Shown: in pieces, positions 8,234 through 16,743 of the stretch
Position numbering within the stretch: the first letter of the stretch is position 1
Layout of the letters: every line of letters begins with the position of its first letter
Assembly: GCA_003576845.1 (NCBI GenBank)
Contig: QEVJ01000008.1
Span: forward strand, 1-64,000
Source: Planctomycetota bacterium
GTDB taxonomy: Bacteria > Planctomycetota > Planctomycetia > Pirellulales > PLA5
Direction: 5' to 3'
Length of the DNA stretch: 64,000 bases
Program-made: the position numbers and the translations under genes
The notes under the pieces: generated by a model
The model's database searches: none
The model's input: only the letters and a program-made list of their open reading frames with translations
Told to the model about the DNA's origin: nothing

Positions 8234-8448
8234 CGTAGGGTGGGTCGAACGATAGTGAGGCCCACCAGAGCGTCGGTTACGAGCCGGAACGCGCCGGCCG
8301 GAACAGCCGGAATTGAGAATGGTAAATGGTGAATCGTAATGTTGAATGCAGAAGCCGCGTTGCCATTCACAATTCACGATTCACAACTTTCCATTCACCA
8401 TTTCGCGCCGGTTCCGGCGGGCCTCGCTGTCGCTCGACCCACCCTACG
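8234..8448. repeat. nested inverted-repeat element, copy 2
   Basis: The outer ends are GTAGGGTGGG-type repeats facing each other at 8234-8266 and 8416-8448. Inside them are CCGGAACGCGCC-like and GCGCCGGTTCCGG-like segments, also roughly complementary. The core at 8311-8403 has two arms of 7-base units (AATGGTGAATCG type, then CATTCACAATTCACG type). It lies between the stop of the ABC-F gene and the 3' end of the thioredoxin-like gene, so it could act as a shared transcription end. Confidence 0.6.
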
Positions 8449-8475
8449 CGGCTCGGCCCACCCGACGCGCCCGAT

Positions 8476-9096
8476 TCACTTCGCCGCGAGCAGCTCCGCT
8501 ACGAGCTTGTCTACGTCGGCATACGTGAACGGCTCGGCTTCGCTGAACTTCTTGGCGACGCTGCCGTCGCGGTTGTGAACGATGACAACCGGGATCGAAC
8601 CGCCGAGGTCGAGCTTGCCGTCGGCGAACACGTCGTCGCTCGGCGTACTACTCAGAATGTTCACGACCTTCACCGCCTTCTTCTCCTTGAGAAATCCGAG
8701 CACCTTTGGGGTCACGTCTTCGGGTTTCTTGTTCTTCCCGCCCTCGAAGTCAACGGAGACCGAAATACACGCGACCTCGTCGGGATGTTTTTCGGAAAGC
8801 GCGACCAGCCCTGGAAACTCCTCCATGCACGGCGGGCAGGAGGTCGACCAGAAATCGACCACGACCAGCTTTTTGTCTTTATACGACGCGATTCGCTCGC
8901 GAATTTCTTCCAGGCTCAGGATTTCGAGCTTCACCATTCCCGCCGCGTCGCCGCCGCTCTTGTCCGACGATTCCGAGCCGCACCCGGCAATCGCCGCCAA
9001 CCACGCCGCGGCCCAAATACATGCCCCCAGCAACGCCGCCAGTCCGTTCAAGCATGGCAAGCAGCAGACTTTCGACCCAATACGAGCATCACTCAT
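8476..9096 (-). CDS. TlpA-like thioredoxin-fold lipoprotein
   Basis: The 206-residue protein begins with a long hydrophobic leader that ends in LAAIAGC, a lipobox with the lipidated Cys at about 39. The mature part has a thioredoxin-like fold: VVVDFWSTSCPPC places a CPPC redox pair at about 87-90, and a cis-Pro region follows in GGSIPVVIVH. This matches the TlpA/ResA group, membrane-anchored oxidoreductases that reduce disulphides outside the cytoplasm, for example during cytochrome c maturation. Several c-type cytochromes are encoded in the window, which makes that role plausible, but no cytochrome-maturation genes adjoin it. Confidence 0.8.
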   Translation of the reverse strand: MSDARIGSKVCCLPCLNGLAALLGACIWAAAWLAAIAGCGSESSDKSGGDAAGMVKLEILSLEEIRERIASYKDKKLVVVDFWSTSCPPCMEEFPGLVALSEKHPDEVACISVSVDFEGGKNKKPEDVTPKVLGFLKEKKAVKVVNILSSTPSDDVFADGKLDLGGSIPVVIVHNRDGSVAKKFSEAEPFTYADVDKLVAELLAAK

Positions 9097-9265
9097 GGAA
9101 ACTCCTCGACGTAGAAGCCTGCGGACAAATCAAATATGCAATCCAGTCCGCAATGTAACGGACCGCCCGTCGCGCGTCACGCGGCCAATTCATGCCGCGG
9201 GCGTTTCCGCGTAAAATGCGCGTCGCTGCCTTCACGTTCCCTGCAACTCGATCGTTCCAACGCCC

Positions 9266-10741
9266 ATGTCCTCGAACAATCACGCCGCCGCGCCCACCAC
9301 GATCGTCATCTTCGGCGCGTCCGGCGATTTGACCAGCCGCAAGCTGATTCCAGCACTTTACTCGCTCCACCGCAAGCAGCGACTGCCCGAGGGCACGAAG
9401 GTCGTCGGCGTCTCGCGCACGCCTTACACTCACGACGCCTGGCGGAACGAGCTGGCCGAGTCGACCGCCAAAGCGGCGGGCGAAGCGTTCGCGCCGAAGT
9501 CGTGGGCCGACTTCGCGCACGGCATTTTTTACGCACCTGGCGATATCACCGACGCCGAATCGTTCACGCACCTGCACCAATCGCTGGCCGAGATCGAAGG
9601 CGAGACCGCGCGCGGCCGCGTGTACTATCTCTCGACGGCTCCGCGATTCTACGAGCCGGCCATTCGCGCCCTCGGCCAGCACGGCATGGCCGACGAATCG
9701 CACGGCACGCGGCGAATCGTGATCGAAAAGCCGTTCGGCACGAACCAGGAAACGGCCCACCGGCTCAACGACATCGTGCACCACGTCTTCCACGAACGGC
9801 AGGTCTTTCGCATCGACCATTACCTGGGCAAGGAGACCGTGCAGAACCTTTTCGTGTTCCGTTTCGCCAACACGATCTTCGAGCCCATCTGGAACCGCAA
9901 TTACATCGACCACGTGCAGATCACCGTGGCGGAGGAGGTCGACGTCGGCCATCGCGGCGACTACTACGACACGGCCGGCGTGCTCCGCGACATGTTTCAG
10001 AATCACCTGCTGCAACTGCTCACGATCGCGGCGATGGAACCGCCCGTCCGCTTCGAGGCCGACGCCGTGCGAAACGAGAAGGTGAAAGTCCTCCGCGCGA
10101 TTCAACCGATGGCGGCCGAACAAGTCGCGGCGAGCTCCGTGCGCGGTCGGTATCGCGGTTATCTCGAAGCCAAACACGTCTCTCCCACGAGCCACACGGC
10201 GACGTTTGCTTCGCTGCGGCTCGACGTCGACAATTGGCGGTGGCAGGGCGTGCCGTTCTATCTCCGTAGCGGCAAGGCTATGTCCTGCCGCACGACACAG
10301 ATCGTCGTCCAGTTTCGCGAACCGCCGCACATGATGTTCGGCGACGGGCGCACGTCGCACTGCGACGCGAATCGGTTGGTGATTCAGGTCCAGCCCGCCG
10401 AAGGAATCCAGCTCCAACTGCAAACGAAAGTGCCAGACTCGGCGATGCAACTGCGGCTCACGGATCTCGACTTCCGCTTCCGCGGCCGCTTCACCGGCGA
10501 ACTGCCCGAAGCCTACGAGCGGCTGTTGCTCGACGCGATCGTCGGCGATGCGAGCCTGTTCGCCCGGGCAGACGAAGTGGAGCTCGCCTGGGGCATCATC
10601 GACCCGATCCTCGCCGCCTGGGAAGCGACGGGCGAACCGCCGCTCGCCGAGTACGAACCGGGCGTCTGGGGCCCGCACGAATCGACCGACTGGATGCAAC
10701 TCCAGGGCCGCTGCTGGTTCGACAACTGCCCGGTGCTGTAA
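9266..10741 (+). CDS. zwf: glucose-6-phosphate 1-dehydrogenase
   Basis: The enzyme oxidises glucose 6-phosphate to 6-phosphogluconolactone with NADP, the first step of the oxidative pentose phosphate pathway. At 491 residues it has the normal length. The coenzyme fingerprint IFGASGDLTSRK lies at about 15-26 and the active-site signature RIDHYLGKE at about 188-196, with IEKPFG before it. The cytoplasmic protein stands alone here, with no 6-phosphogluconolactonase or transaldolase beside it. No strong ribosome site precedes the ATG, but the fingerprint sits where expected from this start. Confidence 0.95.
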   Translation: MSSNNHAAAPTTIVIFGASGDLTSRKLIPALYSLHRKQRLPEGTKVVGVSRTPYTHDAWRNELAESTAKAAGEAFAPKSWADFAHGIFYAPGDITDAESFTHLHQSLAEIEGETARGRVYYLSTAPRFYEPAIRALGQHGMADESHGTRRIVIEKPFGTNQETAHRLNDIVHHVFHERQVFRIDHYLGKETVQNLFVFRFANTIFEPIWNRNYIDHVQITVAEEVDVGHRGDYYDTAGVLRDMFQNHLLQLLTIAAMEPPVRFEADAVRNEKVKVLRAIQPMAAEQVAASSVRGRYRGYLEAKHVSPTSHTATFASLRLDVDNWRWQGVPFYLRSGKAMSCRTTQIVVQFREPPHMMFGDGRTSHCDANRLVIQVQPAEGIQLQLQTKVPDSAMQLRLTDLDFRFRGRFTGELPEAYERLLLDAIVGDASLFARADEVELAWGIIDPILAAWEATGEPPLAEYEPGVWGPHESTDWMQLQGRCWFDNCPVL

Positions 10742-10784
10742 GCCGCCGCCAATCACTGCACCGATAGGCCTAGGTCAGACGTAG

Positions 10785-10848
10785 GTCAGGACAAGCGGGG
10801 TTAGAGGCAGCCCTCGGAAGGACCCAACACGCGCCGTCCTGACATTCC
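10785..10848. terminator. weak inverted repeat after zwf
   Basis: GTCAGGAC shortly after the zwf stop is matched by GTCCTGAC about 50 bases further on. Positions are approximate. With the convergent small gene downstream this may mark the shared transcript end, but the loop is long. Confidence 0.2.
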
Positions 10849-10875
10849 CGTTTCGACGCGCCGCCCGCTTCGGCG

Positions 10876-11139
10876 TCATTCCTTCCGCTTCAGCTTGGCG
10901 TCGTTCTCCTTGAGAAACGCCCGAAGATCGTCGGCGAAGTTCAACAGCCGCTCCCATTGTTCGACGTAGAGCGTGACCGGCATCCGCTGCAATCCGTAGA
11001 CGCTCACGGCGCCTTTTTCGCTGACCTTGCAGTAAAGCTGCCCGCGCTTCGGCTGTTCGAGCTGACCAAGCAGCTTCGAGGCCTCTTCGACGGAGATTTC
11101 CTTGGCGGCGAGTTTGGAGAGAATTTCGTCTTTGTTCAT
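10876..11139 (-). CDS. small SHOCT-like protein
   Basis: The 87-residue protein starts MNKDEILSKLAAKEISVEEA and continues SKLLGQL. This is the short helical pattern seen in SHOCT-type and DUF4097-leader domains, which mediate oligomerisation. The rest has a beta-like segment (GQLYCKVSEKGAVSVYG) and a charged helical tail ending in KLKRKE. No signal peptide or membrane helix is present. A heptad-repeat element lies directly upstream. The function is unknown. Confidence 0.65.
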   Translation of the reverse strand: MNKDEILSKLAAKEISVEEASKLLGQLEQPKRGQLYCKVSEKGAVSVYGLQRMPVTLYVEQWERLLNFADDLRAFLKENDAKLKRKE

Positions 11140-11151
11140 GATGGCGAGGAG

Positions 11152-11300
11152 GAAGGTTTAAGGCTTAAGTAAGAAGGTTGAAGCAAGGCTTAAGGTTCAA
11201 ATTTCCAAAGGTAAAAGCACCAGCGACCGAACGCGAGCATCGCCTTAAAGCTTAAGCCTTGTGTCTTGCTTAAGCCTTCATCCTTAAACCTTCGAGTTCT
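11152..11300. repeat. two-armed heptad element
   Basis: The left arm runs AAGGTTT, AAGGCTT, AAGTAAG, AAGGTTG with a four-base slip and then AAGGCTT, AAGGTTC. The right arm is complementary: CCTTAAA, GCTTAAG, CCTTGTG, later CCTTCAT, CCTTAAA, CCTTCGA. The arms can pair imperfectly over roughly 45 bases. The element fills the gap between the tetraheme gene's stop and the small SHOCT-like gene's start. Confidence 0.65.
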
Positions 11301-11301
11301 T

Positions 11302-12897
11302 TTAGTCTTTTCCTTTGTGCTCCACCCGCTTCCAATACTTCTCGAACGCTCCGGCTTTGTGGAATTCTGGGCTGTTTTCGAGGTCGTGGCATTTGACGCA
11401 GGTCCGCTCGGCGACGTCGAGCTTGAGCACCATCTCGGCGCGGAGCCTTTTCTTGGTTGCTTCATCGGCGTCGCCCTCTTCGGCGGCGACGTGTTTCGAG
11501 CCGGGACCGTGGCAGTTCTCGCAGCCGGAGCCGGTCAAATGCGGCGTTCCTTTTTCGCCCAAGCCCAAGTAGCCCGACGCAAAGGGTACGAACTTCTGCG
11601 GCTCCCAGCCGGTAACGTGACAGCTCAAACACTCGGCGTCGAAATGCCTTGCGATCTCCGACCGCTCGGGCGGATGCACGAGGCTTTCCGTCGCATGGGC
11701 GTGCGGCGTTTTCTCCCAAATCTCGAAGGCCGTCGCGTGGCAGTCGCCGCATTTGGCCGAACCGACGAACTGGCGGCGGCCGCTGTCGTCGATCGGCTTG
11801 ATGCCGTACGCATCGAGACCCTTCTCCCAGGCGCTCTTGAGTTCCTCTTGATAGGACGCCATCACCCTGACGATTTCCGGCGAATCCGCGAAGCGGTCGT
11901 CGAGCGGCACGAGTTGATAGCGGAACTTTACGCCGGCGGCCGTTTTATGAACGCCGATGACGCCCGCGTAGATTCCCTTGTGCCCGACTTCGACGAGCAT
12001 GGCCCCGCTCTTGAGTTGTTTGGGCCGCCGCAGCGGCTCGTCCGCGCCGCCCGACGTGGCCACGATGCCGAACTGCGGAAACTTCGCGGCCAGATCTTCG
12101 GTCTCTTTCATCGTGCCGTGGACGAGCAGCACCTGGACGTCGCATTTCGCCGCAGCCAGTTGCTTGTTTGCGCTCGCAAGCGCCGACGCGGCCGGCTTGA
12201 ACTTGATCTCGTCTCCTGGCACTTCGCGGTGCAGCGAATCGGCGAACACCGTGGTGACGCCGACCTTGAGCCCGCCGGCATCGAGCGTGCGATACGCCGG
12301 CAGCGCCGCTTCGTCGAACTCGAACAGCCCGACGTTCGCCGAAACGAACGGCGTACTCCCGTCGCCGCTGCCGACAACGGCCGTATACAGTTCACCCGTC
12401 GAAAGACGCAAATCGGCGGGCCCGAACGCCACGGCGCGATAGTTCATCGCCTTGTAAGCGTCGACCATCCGCTGAAACTTGATCTCGGCTTGCCGGCCCG
12501 TGTGCTTGACGCTTTGTCCGACGTCGACGGGGAGGACGTCGCACTTCCAGTCCGCGGCGAGTTGTTTGATGAGCGTGTGGCGGCGCATGAGTCCGCCTTT
12601 TTGATTGGCCAGTCCAGTGCAGCCGCACGGTTCGATGTGGCCTTCGAGCATCCCGCTGATGACGAGGGCGGCGGCGGGCGGCTCCCAGCCGACGAACAAC
12701 TCTTCGCGCGGGCGCTTGGGTTCGTCGGATTTGGCTGGCGTCGCCTTCGAATCCGCGGCTTGCGTTTCAGCGCCGCTTTCCTCGCCAACGGCGCGCAAAG
12801 GATTCGCATTTGGAGGAGCGCCGACGGCCGCTGCAATCAAGGCGGCAAACACGGCCACCGCCGCAGCCAGTTCGATTCGTTGCCGTCCAACTTTCAT
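11302..12897 (-). CDS. tetraheme cytochrome c with metallophosphatase-like domain
   Basis: The 531-residue protein has an N-terminal hydrophobic leader (about 8-26). A 5'-nucleotidase or metallophosphatase-like domain follows, with GHIEPCGCTGLANQKGGLMRR at about 86-106, a pattern typical of UshA-like proteins fused to multiheme cytochromes. The C-terminal part holds four heme c sites: CGDCH (383-387), CLSCH (423-427), CENCH (459-463) and CVKCH (500-504), resembling cytochrome c-554 modules. The protein is exported and probably carries electrons in the periplasm. The DUF1573 gene upstream is on the same strand, 69 bases away. Whether the N-terminal domain is catalytic is unclear. Confidence 0.8.
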   Translation of the reverse strand: MKVGRQRIELAAAVAVFAALIAAAVGAPPNANPLRAVGEESGAETQAADSKATPAKSDEPKRPREELFVGWEPPAAALVISGMLEGHIEPCGCTGLANQKGGLMRRHTLIKQLAADWKCDVLPVDVGQSVKHTGRQAEIKFQRMVDAYKAMNYRAVAFGPADLRLSTGELYTAVVGSGDGSTPFVSANVGLFEFDEAALPAYRTLDAGGLKVGVTTVFADSLHREVPGDEIKFKPAASALASANKQLAAAKCDVQVLLVHGTMKETEDLAAKFPQFGIVATSGGADEPLRRPKQLKSGAMLVEVGHKGIYAGVIGVHKTAAGVKFRYQLVPLDDRFADSPEIVRVMASYQEELKSAWEKGLDAYGIKPIDDSGRRQFVGSAKCGDCHATAFEIWEKTPHAHATESLVHPPERSEIARHFDAECLSCHVTGWEPQKFVPFASGYLGLGEKGTPHLTGSGCENCHGPGSKHVAAEEGDADEATKKRLRAEMVLKLDVAERTCVKCHDLENSPEFHKAGAFEKYWKRVEHKGKD

Positions 12898-12934
12898 CGA
12901 CCAAACCTCCCTGTATCAACTCGCCCCATTACCG

Positions 12935-12966
12935 CGTAGGGGGGGCCGAACGAAGTGAGGCCCACC
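12935..12966 (+). repeat. single GTAGGGTGGG-type repeat
   Basis: A diverged copy begins CGTAGGGGGGGCCGAACG and ends GAGGCCCACC, abutting the stop codon of the leftward DUF1573 gene. It lies in the short gap before the tetraheme gene. Confidence 0.55.
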
Positions 12967-14163
12967 TTACGGATTAATCCGCCATCGGACCGTAAACTCG
13001 ATTCGCCCCTGCATTGCGTGTCCCGTTTCCACGACGACTCGGCCTTGCGTTTCGGAACTGCTCGCGGCAACGTCCGGCGGCAATCGAACGGTTAGCCGCC
13101 GACTGCGGCTGCCGTCGTTGGCGTGGGCCGCGATAGGGTGAAACTCGGCGACGAGGCCCGGCGGCGTCACTTCGACGGCGCGCGGAACGTCCTGCTTCGA
13201 CCACGGACCGAACTCGACCAGGTCGATCATCCGCTCCGCGCCACGCTGCGGGTCGACCGAGCCGAGCATGAGGACATTCGTCCGCGGGCTGTAACCCGGG
13301 CCGCTCAAGTACACGTCGGGGCCGATTTCGCCCAACAACGTAATCTCCAAAGGCGCGATCCCAGCCCGATTCGTCGTCAACCGGATTGTCTGGCGAAACG
13401 GTCCCGGGGGCAACCCGGGTTTCACCGAGACCGCGACGCGACACCGCTCGGCCGCTTCTTCGTCAGGGGCCTCCTTCGTCCACGGCTCCGTGCGGACCTC
13501 AAAGTACTTCGCCGTCGCCGGATCGTCGAACTCCCACGCCGTCACCGCTAGCACCGCTTGTTCCGCGGCTTGCGAGGCAGCAGCCGAGCGGTAGGAAACG
13601 ATCGCTGTCTCGCGAGTCTTGGTCTGACTGGCGGCGACCGTGCCGAAATCGAGCACGTCGTCGCGCACGGCAATATCGGCCGCCAACTCGCCCTCGACGA
13701 CCAGCGTCACGCGCGGTTGCTCGGCGTCGTTCGTGTCGATGTCGGCCCATTGGCGATACGGCTCGCCGGGGCGGGCATCGGCCGGGGCGGACCATTCGAG
13801 CGTGACTTCGGCCGTTTCGCCCGGCGGAATCGCCTGCTCGGCGAGCGCCGCGAGCGTGCACACGCAACTGGTCTGCCGCCGGGCGAGCACCAGCGGAAAA
13901 TTGCCTTCGTTCGTCACGCGGAACGCGTACCGCATTTTGCGGCCGATGGGAAGCTCGCCGAACTCGAACGTGAGGGCATCGAAGGCCGCCTTCGCTCGCT
14001 TGCCCAGGGGCACTTGCCAGTAGTCGGGCTCGCCGTCCGCCGGAAACTGCAACGCGGCGAGCGGCGCGGCCGAATCGAACGATCCAACGTCCCACCACGC
14101 CCGAGCTACGCCCAGCGATAACCCGGCGGCAAGTGCGACGGCGATGTAGCGTCCGAGGGACAT
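12967..14163 (-). CDS. DUF1573-domain exported protein
   Basis: The 398-residue protein has a short N-terminal hydrophobic segment (IAVALAAGLSLGVA) that acts as signal or anchor. A DUF1573 immunoglobulin-like domain follows, with TFEFGELPIGRKMRYAF at about 65-81, TNEGNFPL, and the pair TSCVCT (Cys about 100 and 102) that marks the family, ending in PPGETAEVTLEW. A second beta-rich half has similar architecture. The family's function is not established; it is common in Bacteroidota and Planctomycetota surface proteomes. It is probably co-transcribed with the tetraheme protein downstream. Confidence 0.8.
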   Translation of the reverse strand: MSLGRYIAVALAAGLSLGVARAWWDVGSFDSAAPLAALQFPADGEPDYWQVPLGKRAKAAFDALTFEFGELPIGRKMRYAFRVTNEGNFPLVLARRQTSCVCTLAALAEQAIPPGETAEVTLEWSAPADARPGEPYRQWADIDTNDAEQPRVTLVVEGELAADIAVRDDVLDFGTVAASQTKTRETAIVSYRSAAASQAAEQAVLAVTAWEFDDPATAKYFEVRTEPWTKEAPDEEAAERCRVAVSVKPGLPPGPFRQTIRLTTNRAGIAPLEITLLGEIGPDVYLSGPGYSPRTNVLMLGSVDPQRGAERMIDLVEFGPWSKQDVPRAVEVTPPGLVAEFHPIAAHANDGSRSRRLTVRLPPDVAASSSETQGRVVVETGHAMQGRIEFTVRWRINP

Positions 14164-14539
14164 GGACGAGTGAGGAGCTTATGGCAACACATGGCGATTC
14201 GCGAACGCTGCGTCCTGAATTGTACCGAGAATCCGCAACTGGCGAATCGCGCCGGCAAAAGACACTGTAATGAATGCGCCATGAAATCGTCTCCATGGAA
14301 ATTGTCTCCATGATCCGTCTCCTGTGGGAGGCGATTAGGGGGACATTTCTAACGGTTGCTAACGACTGCGTATCGCGTGCTCAAGCCGGTTGCTGGATTG
14401 TGCTCCGTACATCCGGGATCGACGCGGGGTTCGCGACGGCCTAGAGGCGTCAGACGAACCAAACCCGCGATTGTCTGGCGGGTCGCTGTCCGGGATTGGC
14501 ATTTCCCGTTTGGGTCATTCTTCACGAAGGGGACATTCC
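14164..14539. promoter_or_regulatory. divergent intergenic region with repeated TCTCC motif
   Basis: No gene is seen. The region separates the leftward DUF1573 gene from the rightward proline-rich gene and should hold both promoters. TCTCCATG occurs at 14290-14297 and 14305-14312, with TCTCCTG at 14318-14324. These are direct repeats spaced 15 and 13 bases that could be a regulator site. No clear -35/-10 pair was identified. Confidence 0.3.
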
Positions 14540-15382
14540 ATGAGAAAGCGACTGAAGCTAACCCGCAAGAAGGAACTGGGGCTTGAATCCCTTGAGCTGC
14601 GCACGGTTTTGCAGGGCATTGGGATAGGGAATCCGTTTGACGGCATCCCGGAGCCCCCCTTCGAAACGCCGCCCGTCGACGCTCCGCCGGCGCCGCCGAC
14701 GAATGGCCGCCCCGTGATCGTGCACCCTCTCGGTGGTCCCGGCCGGCCCGACACGACGCCGCCCGATCCGCAGGTTCCGCCATTTGGCGAGCCGGCGCCG
14801 TCGGCACTGATCGTCGAGGTTCCGCCCGCGCCGCCGGAAGTAATCCCGCCGGTCGACCTGCCGGACCAGGTTCCGGACGACGTTCCGCCAGCCCCGCCGA
14901 CCAACGGTCGCCCGGTGATCGTGCATCCACTTGGCGGTCCCGGCCGGCCCGACACGACTCCGCCCGATCCACAGGTTCCGCCATTTGGCGAACCGGCGCC
15001 GTCGGCGCTAATCGTTGAGGTTCCTCCCGCGCCGCCGGAAGTAATCCCGCCGGTCGAGTTGCCGGACCAGGTTCCGGACGACGTTCCGCCGGCGCCGCCG
15101 ACCAACGGTCGCCCGGTGATCGTGCATCCGCTCGGCGGTCCTGGCCGGCCGGAAACGACGCCGCCGACACCCGTGGTTCCGCCATTCGGCGAACCGGCGC
15201 CATCGGCCGTGGTCATGCGGGCATCGCGGACGGCAAGCGCATCGTCGCTTTCGCCGCGAGCAGTTCGCGCCCGCGGCGCGGTCGATCCCGTCGCGGTGGA
15301 CGCGATTCATTCGCAGACGTCCGACGGTTCGGCATTGTCGGCCGCCCGCAACACGACCGCCCGCCGATCGCAGAGCAGATAG
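14540..15382 (+). CDS. proline-rich surface protein with 67-residue repeats
   Basis: The ATG at 14540 has AAGGGG just upstream and gives 280 residues. The first 20 (MRKRLKLTRKK, then LGLESLELRTVL) match the basic-then-LExLExR leader of planctomycete extracellular proteins. The body is three near-identical units starting at NGRPVIVHPLGGPGRP and continuing through VPPFGEPAPSALIVEVPPA, with an exact period of 67 residues (201 bases). The third unit is shortened. The tail is basic and serine-rich. The composition suggests an extended, non-enzymatic wall or spacer protein. It sits just before a CAP-domain surface protein on the same strand. Confidence 0.7.
   Translation: MRKRLKLTRKKELGLESLELRTVLQGIGIGNPFDGIPEPPFETPPVDAPPAPPTNGRPVIVHPLGGPGRPDTTPPDPQVPPFGEPAPSALIVEVPPAPPEVIPPVDLPDQVPDDVPPAPPTNGRPVIVHPLGGPGRPDTTPPDPQVPPFGEPAPSALIVEVPPAPPEVIPPVELPDQVPDDVPPAPPTNGRPVIVHPLGGPGRPETTPPTPVVPPFGEPAPSAVVMRASRTASASSLSPRAVRARGAVDPVAVDAIHSQTSDGSALSAARNTTARRSQSR
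14702..15220 (+). repeat. 201-base tandem repeats inside the proline-rich gene
   Basis: Units begin at 14702, 14903 and 15104 (each at the Asn codon of NGRPVIVHP), so the spacing is exactly 201 bases. Units one and two differ mainly at silent positions; the third is incomplete. This indicates recent duplication with the reading frame maintained. Confidence 0.85.
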
Positions 15383-15411
15383 CGGGATTCACCTAGACTT
15401 CCCAACGTTCG

Positions 15412-16689
15412 ATGAGCAGCACAACCTGGTGGCTTGCTTCCCGCCGCGCCGCGTTTTCGTGGCGCGGCCTTTCTTTCGCGCTCGCGCTTTTGTTGTTGCT
15501 TCTCGGCGAGTCCGCACAGGGCCGCGAACCGACGGCCGACGAGCAGCTCATGCTCGAGATGATCAATCGGATGCGGACCCGACCGCAGCAGGAACTCGAC
15601 TTGCTGGCGAATATCAACTACGGTGCGGCGGCGACGTTTGCCTCGCCAAGTTCCGACGATCCGAACGTCGCCGCGGCGCTAACCTTCTTCAATGTCCGCC
15701 CGGATATCCTCTCGACTCAGTGGGCGGCTTTGACGCCCGTGCAGCCGCTCGCTTGGAACGGGCAGCTTGGCGTGTCTTCCGCGACGTATTCGCAGGTGAT
15801 GATCGACGTCGACCAGCAGGGCCACAACCTCGATGCGCACGGCGACGACCTCGCGGCCCGATTGATCGCCTCGAATTATCTCTTCGTCGGCGGCGGCACA
15901 GCCGGCGAAAACGTGTTCGCCTTCGCGCGATCCGTCTTCCACGGCCACGCGGCGTTCGCCATCGACTGGGGCGCGACCGCTTCGGGCATTCAGGTTCCGC
16001 CGGGGCATCGCGATCTGATCGCCAACGGCGACATGCGCGAGATTGGCATCGGGATCCTCAACGATTCCGACTCGGCGACCGCCGTTGGTCCGCTCGTGAT
16101 GACGCAGCACTTCGCGGTCGACTATACCACCGACGCGTTCCTGACCGGCGTTGCGTTCGCCGACGCGAACGGCGACGCGTTCTACGCGCCGGGCGAAGGG
16201 CTTTCGGGCCTGGCCATCGTGGCGGTCGACACGTCGAGCGGAAACCGGTTCTCAACTTTGACCTGGGGTTCCGGAGGCTACACGCTAGAGCTCGCTCCCG
16301 GCACGTATGACGTCGTTGCTTCGGGTCCGAGCGTCGGGCAATTGACGTTCCCCGGCATCGTCGTGAACAGCCAGAACATCAAGCTCGACGTGATGCCATC
16401 GTCGACGCCATTGCCGGGCGATGCCAACATGGACGGCGTTGTGGACCGAGCCGACGCGGCACTTCTCTCGCAACACCTAGGAATCGAAAGCGGCGCGCTC
16501 TGGGGCGGCGGCGATTTCGACGGCAACGGATTCGTGGATCTCCAAGACCTGGCGATTCTCAGCCGCAACCTGTCGCCCGCTTCGAGCAGTGTGCCTTCCG
16601 CCGCAGCGGTTCCGGAGGCGCCAGCGGGCAGTTTAACGTTGCTGGCGGCCTTTACGCTTGTGGGTGTGGGCATCGCGCGACGGCGGTAA
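15412..16689 (+). CDS. CAP/SCP-domain protein with dockerin and PEP-CTERM-like tail
   Basis: The 425-residue protein has a signal peptide (LSFALALLLLLLGESAQG). A CAP (SCP/PR-1-like) domain follows, starting LMLEMINRMRTRP with a later GHNLDAHGDD and NVFAFARSVFHGHAAF. A small beta domain follows (GVAFADANGDAFYAPGEGL). A dockerin-like pair of calcium loops is at about 329-384 (GDANMDGVVDRADA and GDFDGNGFVDLQDL). The C-terminus, VPEAPAGSLTLLAAFTLVGV then basic IARRR, is a PEP-CTERM-type sorting tail for exosortase processing. It is probably delivered to the cell surface. The gene starts 30 bases after the proline-rich gene and may be co-transcribed with it. Confidence 0.8.
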   Translation: MSSTTWWLASRRAAFSWRGLSFALALLLLLLGESAQGREPTADEQLMLEMINRMRTRPQQELDLLANINYGAAATFASPSSDDPNVAAALTFFNVRPDILSTQWAALTPVQPLAWNGQLGVSSATYSQVMIDVDQQGHNLDAHGDDLAARLIASNYLFVGGGTAGENVFAFARSVFHGHAAFAIDWGATASGIQVPPGHRDLIANGDMREIGIGILNDSDSATAVGPLVMTQHFAVDYTTDAFLTGVAFADANGDAFYAPGEGLSGLAIVAVDTSSGNRFSTLTWGSGGYTLELAPGTYDVVASGPSVGQLTFPGIVVNSQNIKLDVMPSSTPLPGDANMDGVVDRADAALLSQHLGIESGALWGGGDFDGNGFVDLQDLAILSRNLSPASSSVPSAAAVPEAPAGSLTLLAAFTLVGVGIARRR

Positions 16690-16743
16690 CGGAAACGGCG
16701 CTGCCCGAACGGCGGGATGCTCTGGACTCGGCGCTCATGCGGC

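Noticed and set aside
9089-10756. 555-residue leftward frame opposite zwf
   Set aside because: zwf is unmistakable and the opposing frame has no recognisable protein feature.
11266-12939. 557-residue rightward frame over the tetraheme gene
   Set aside because: Antisense shadow; the leftward frame has the leader and four CxxCH sites.
14164-14539. Sigma-54 promoter upstream of the proline-rich gene
   Set aside because: A TTGGCA-like sequence is present but the required GC at the -12 spacing is not.
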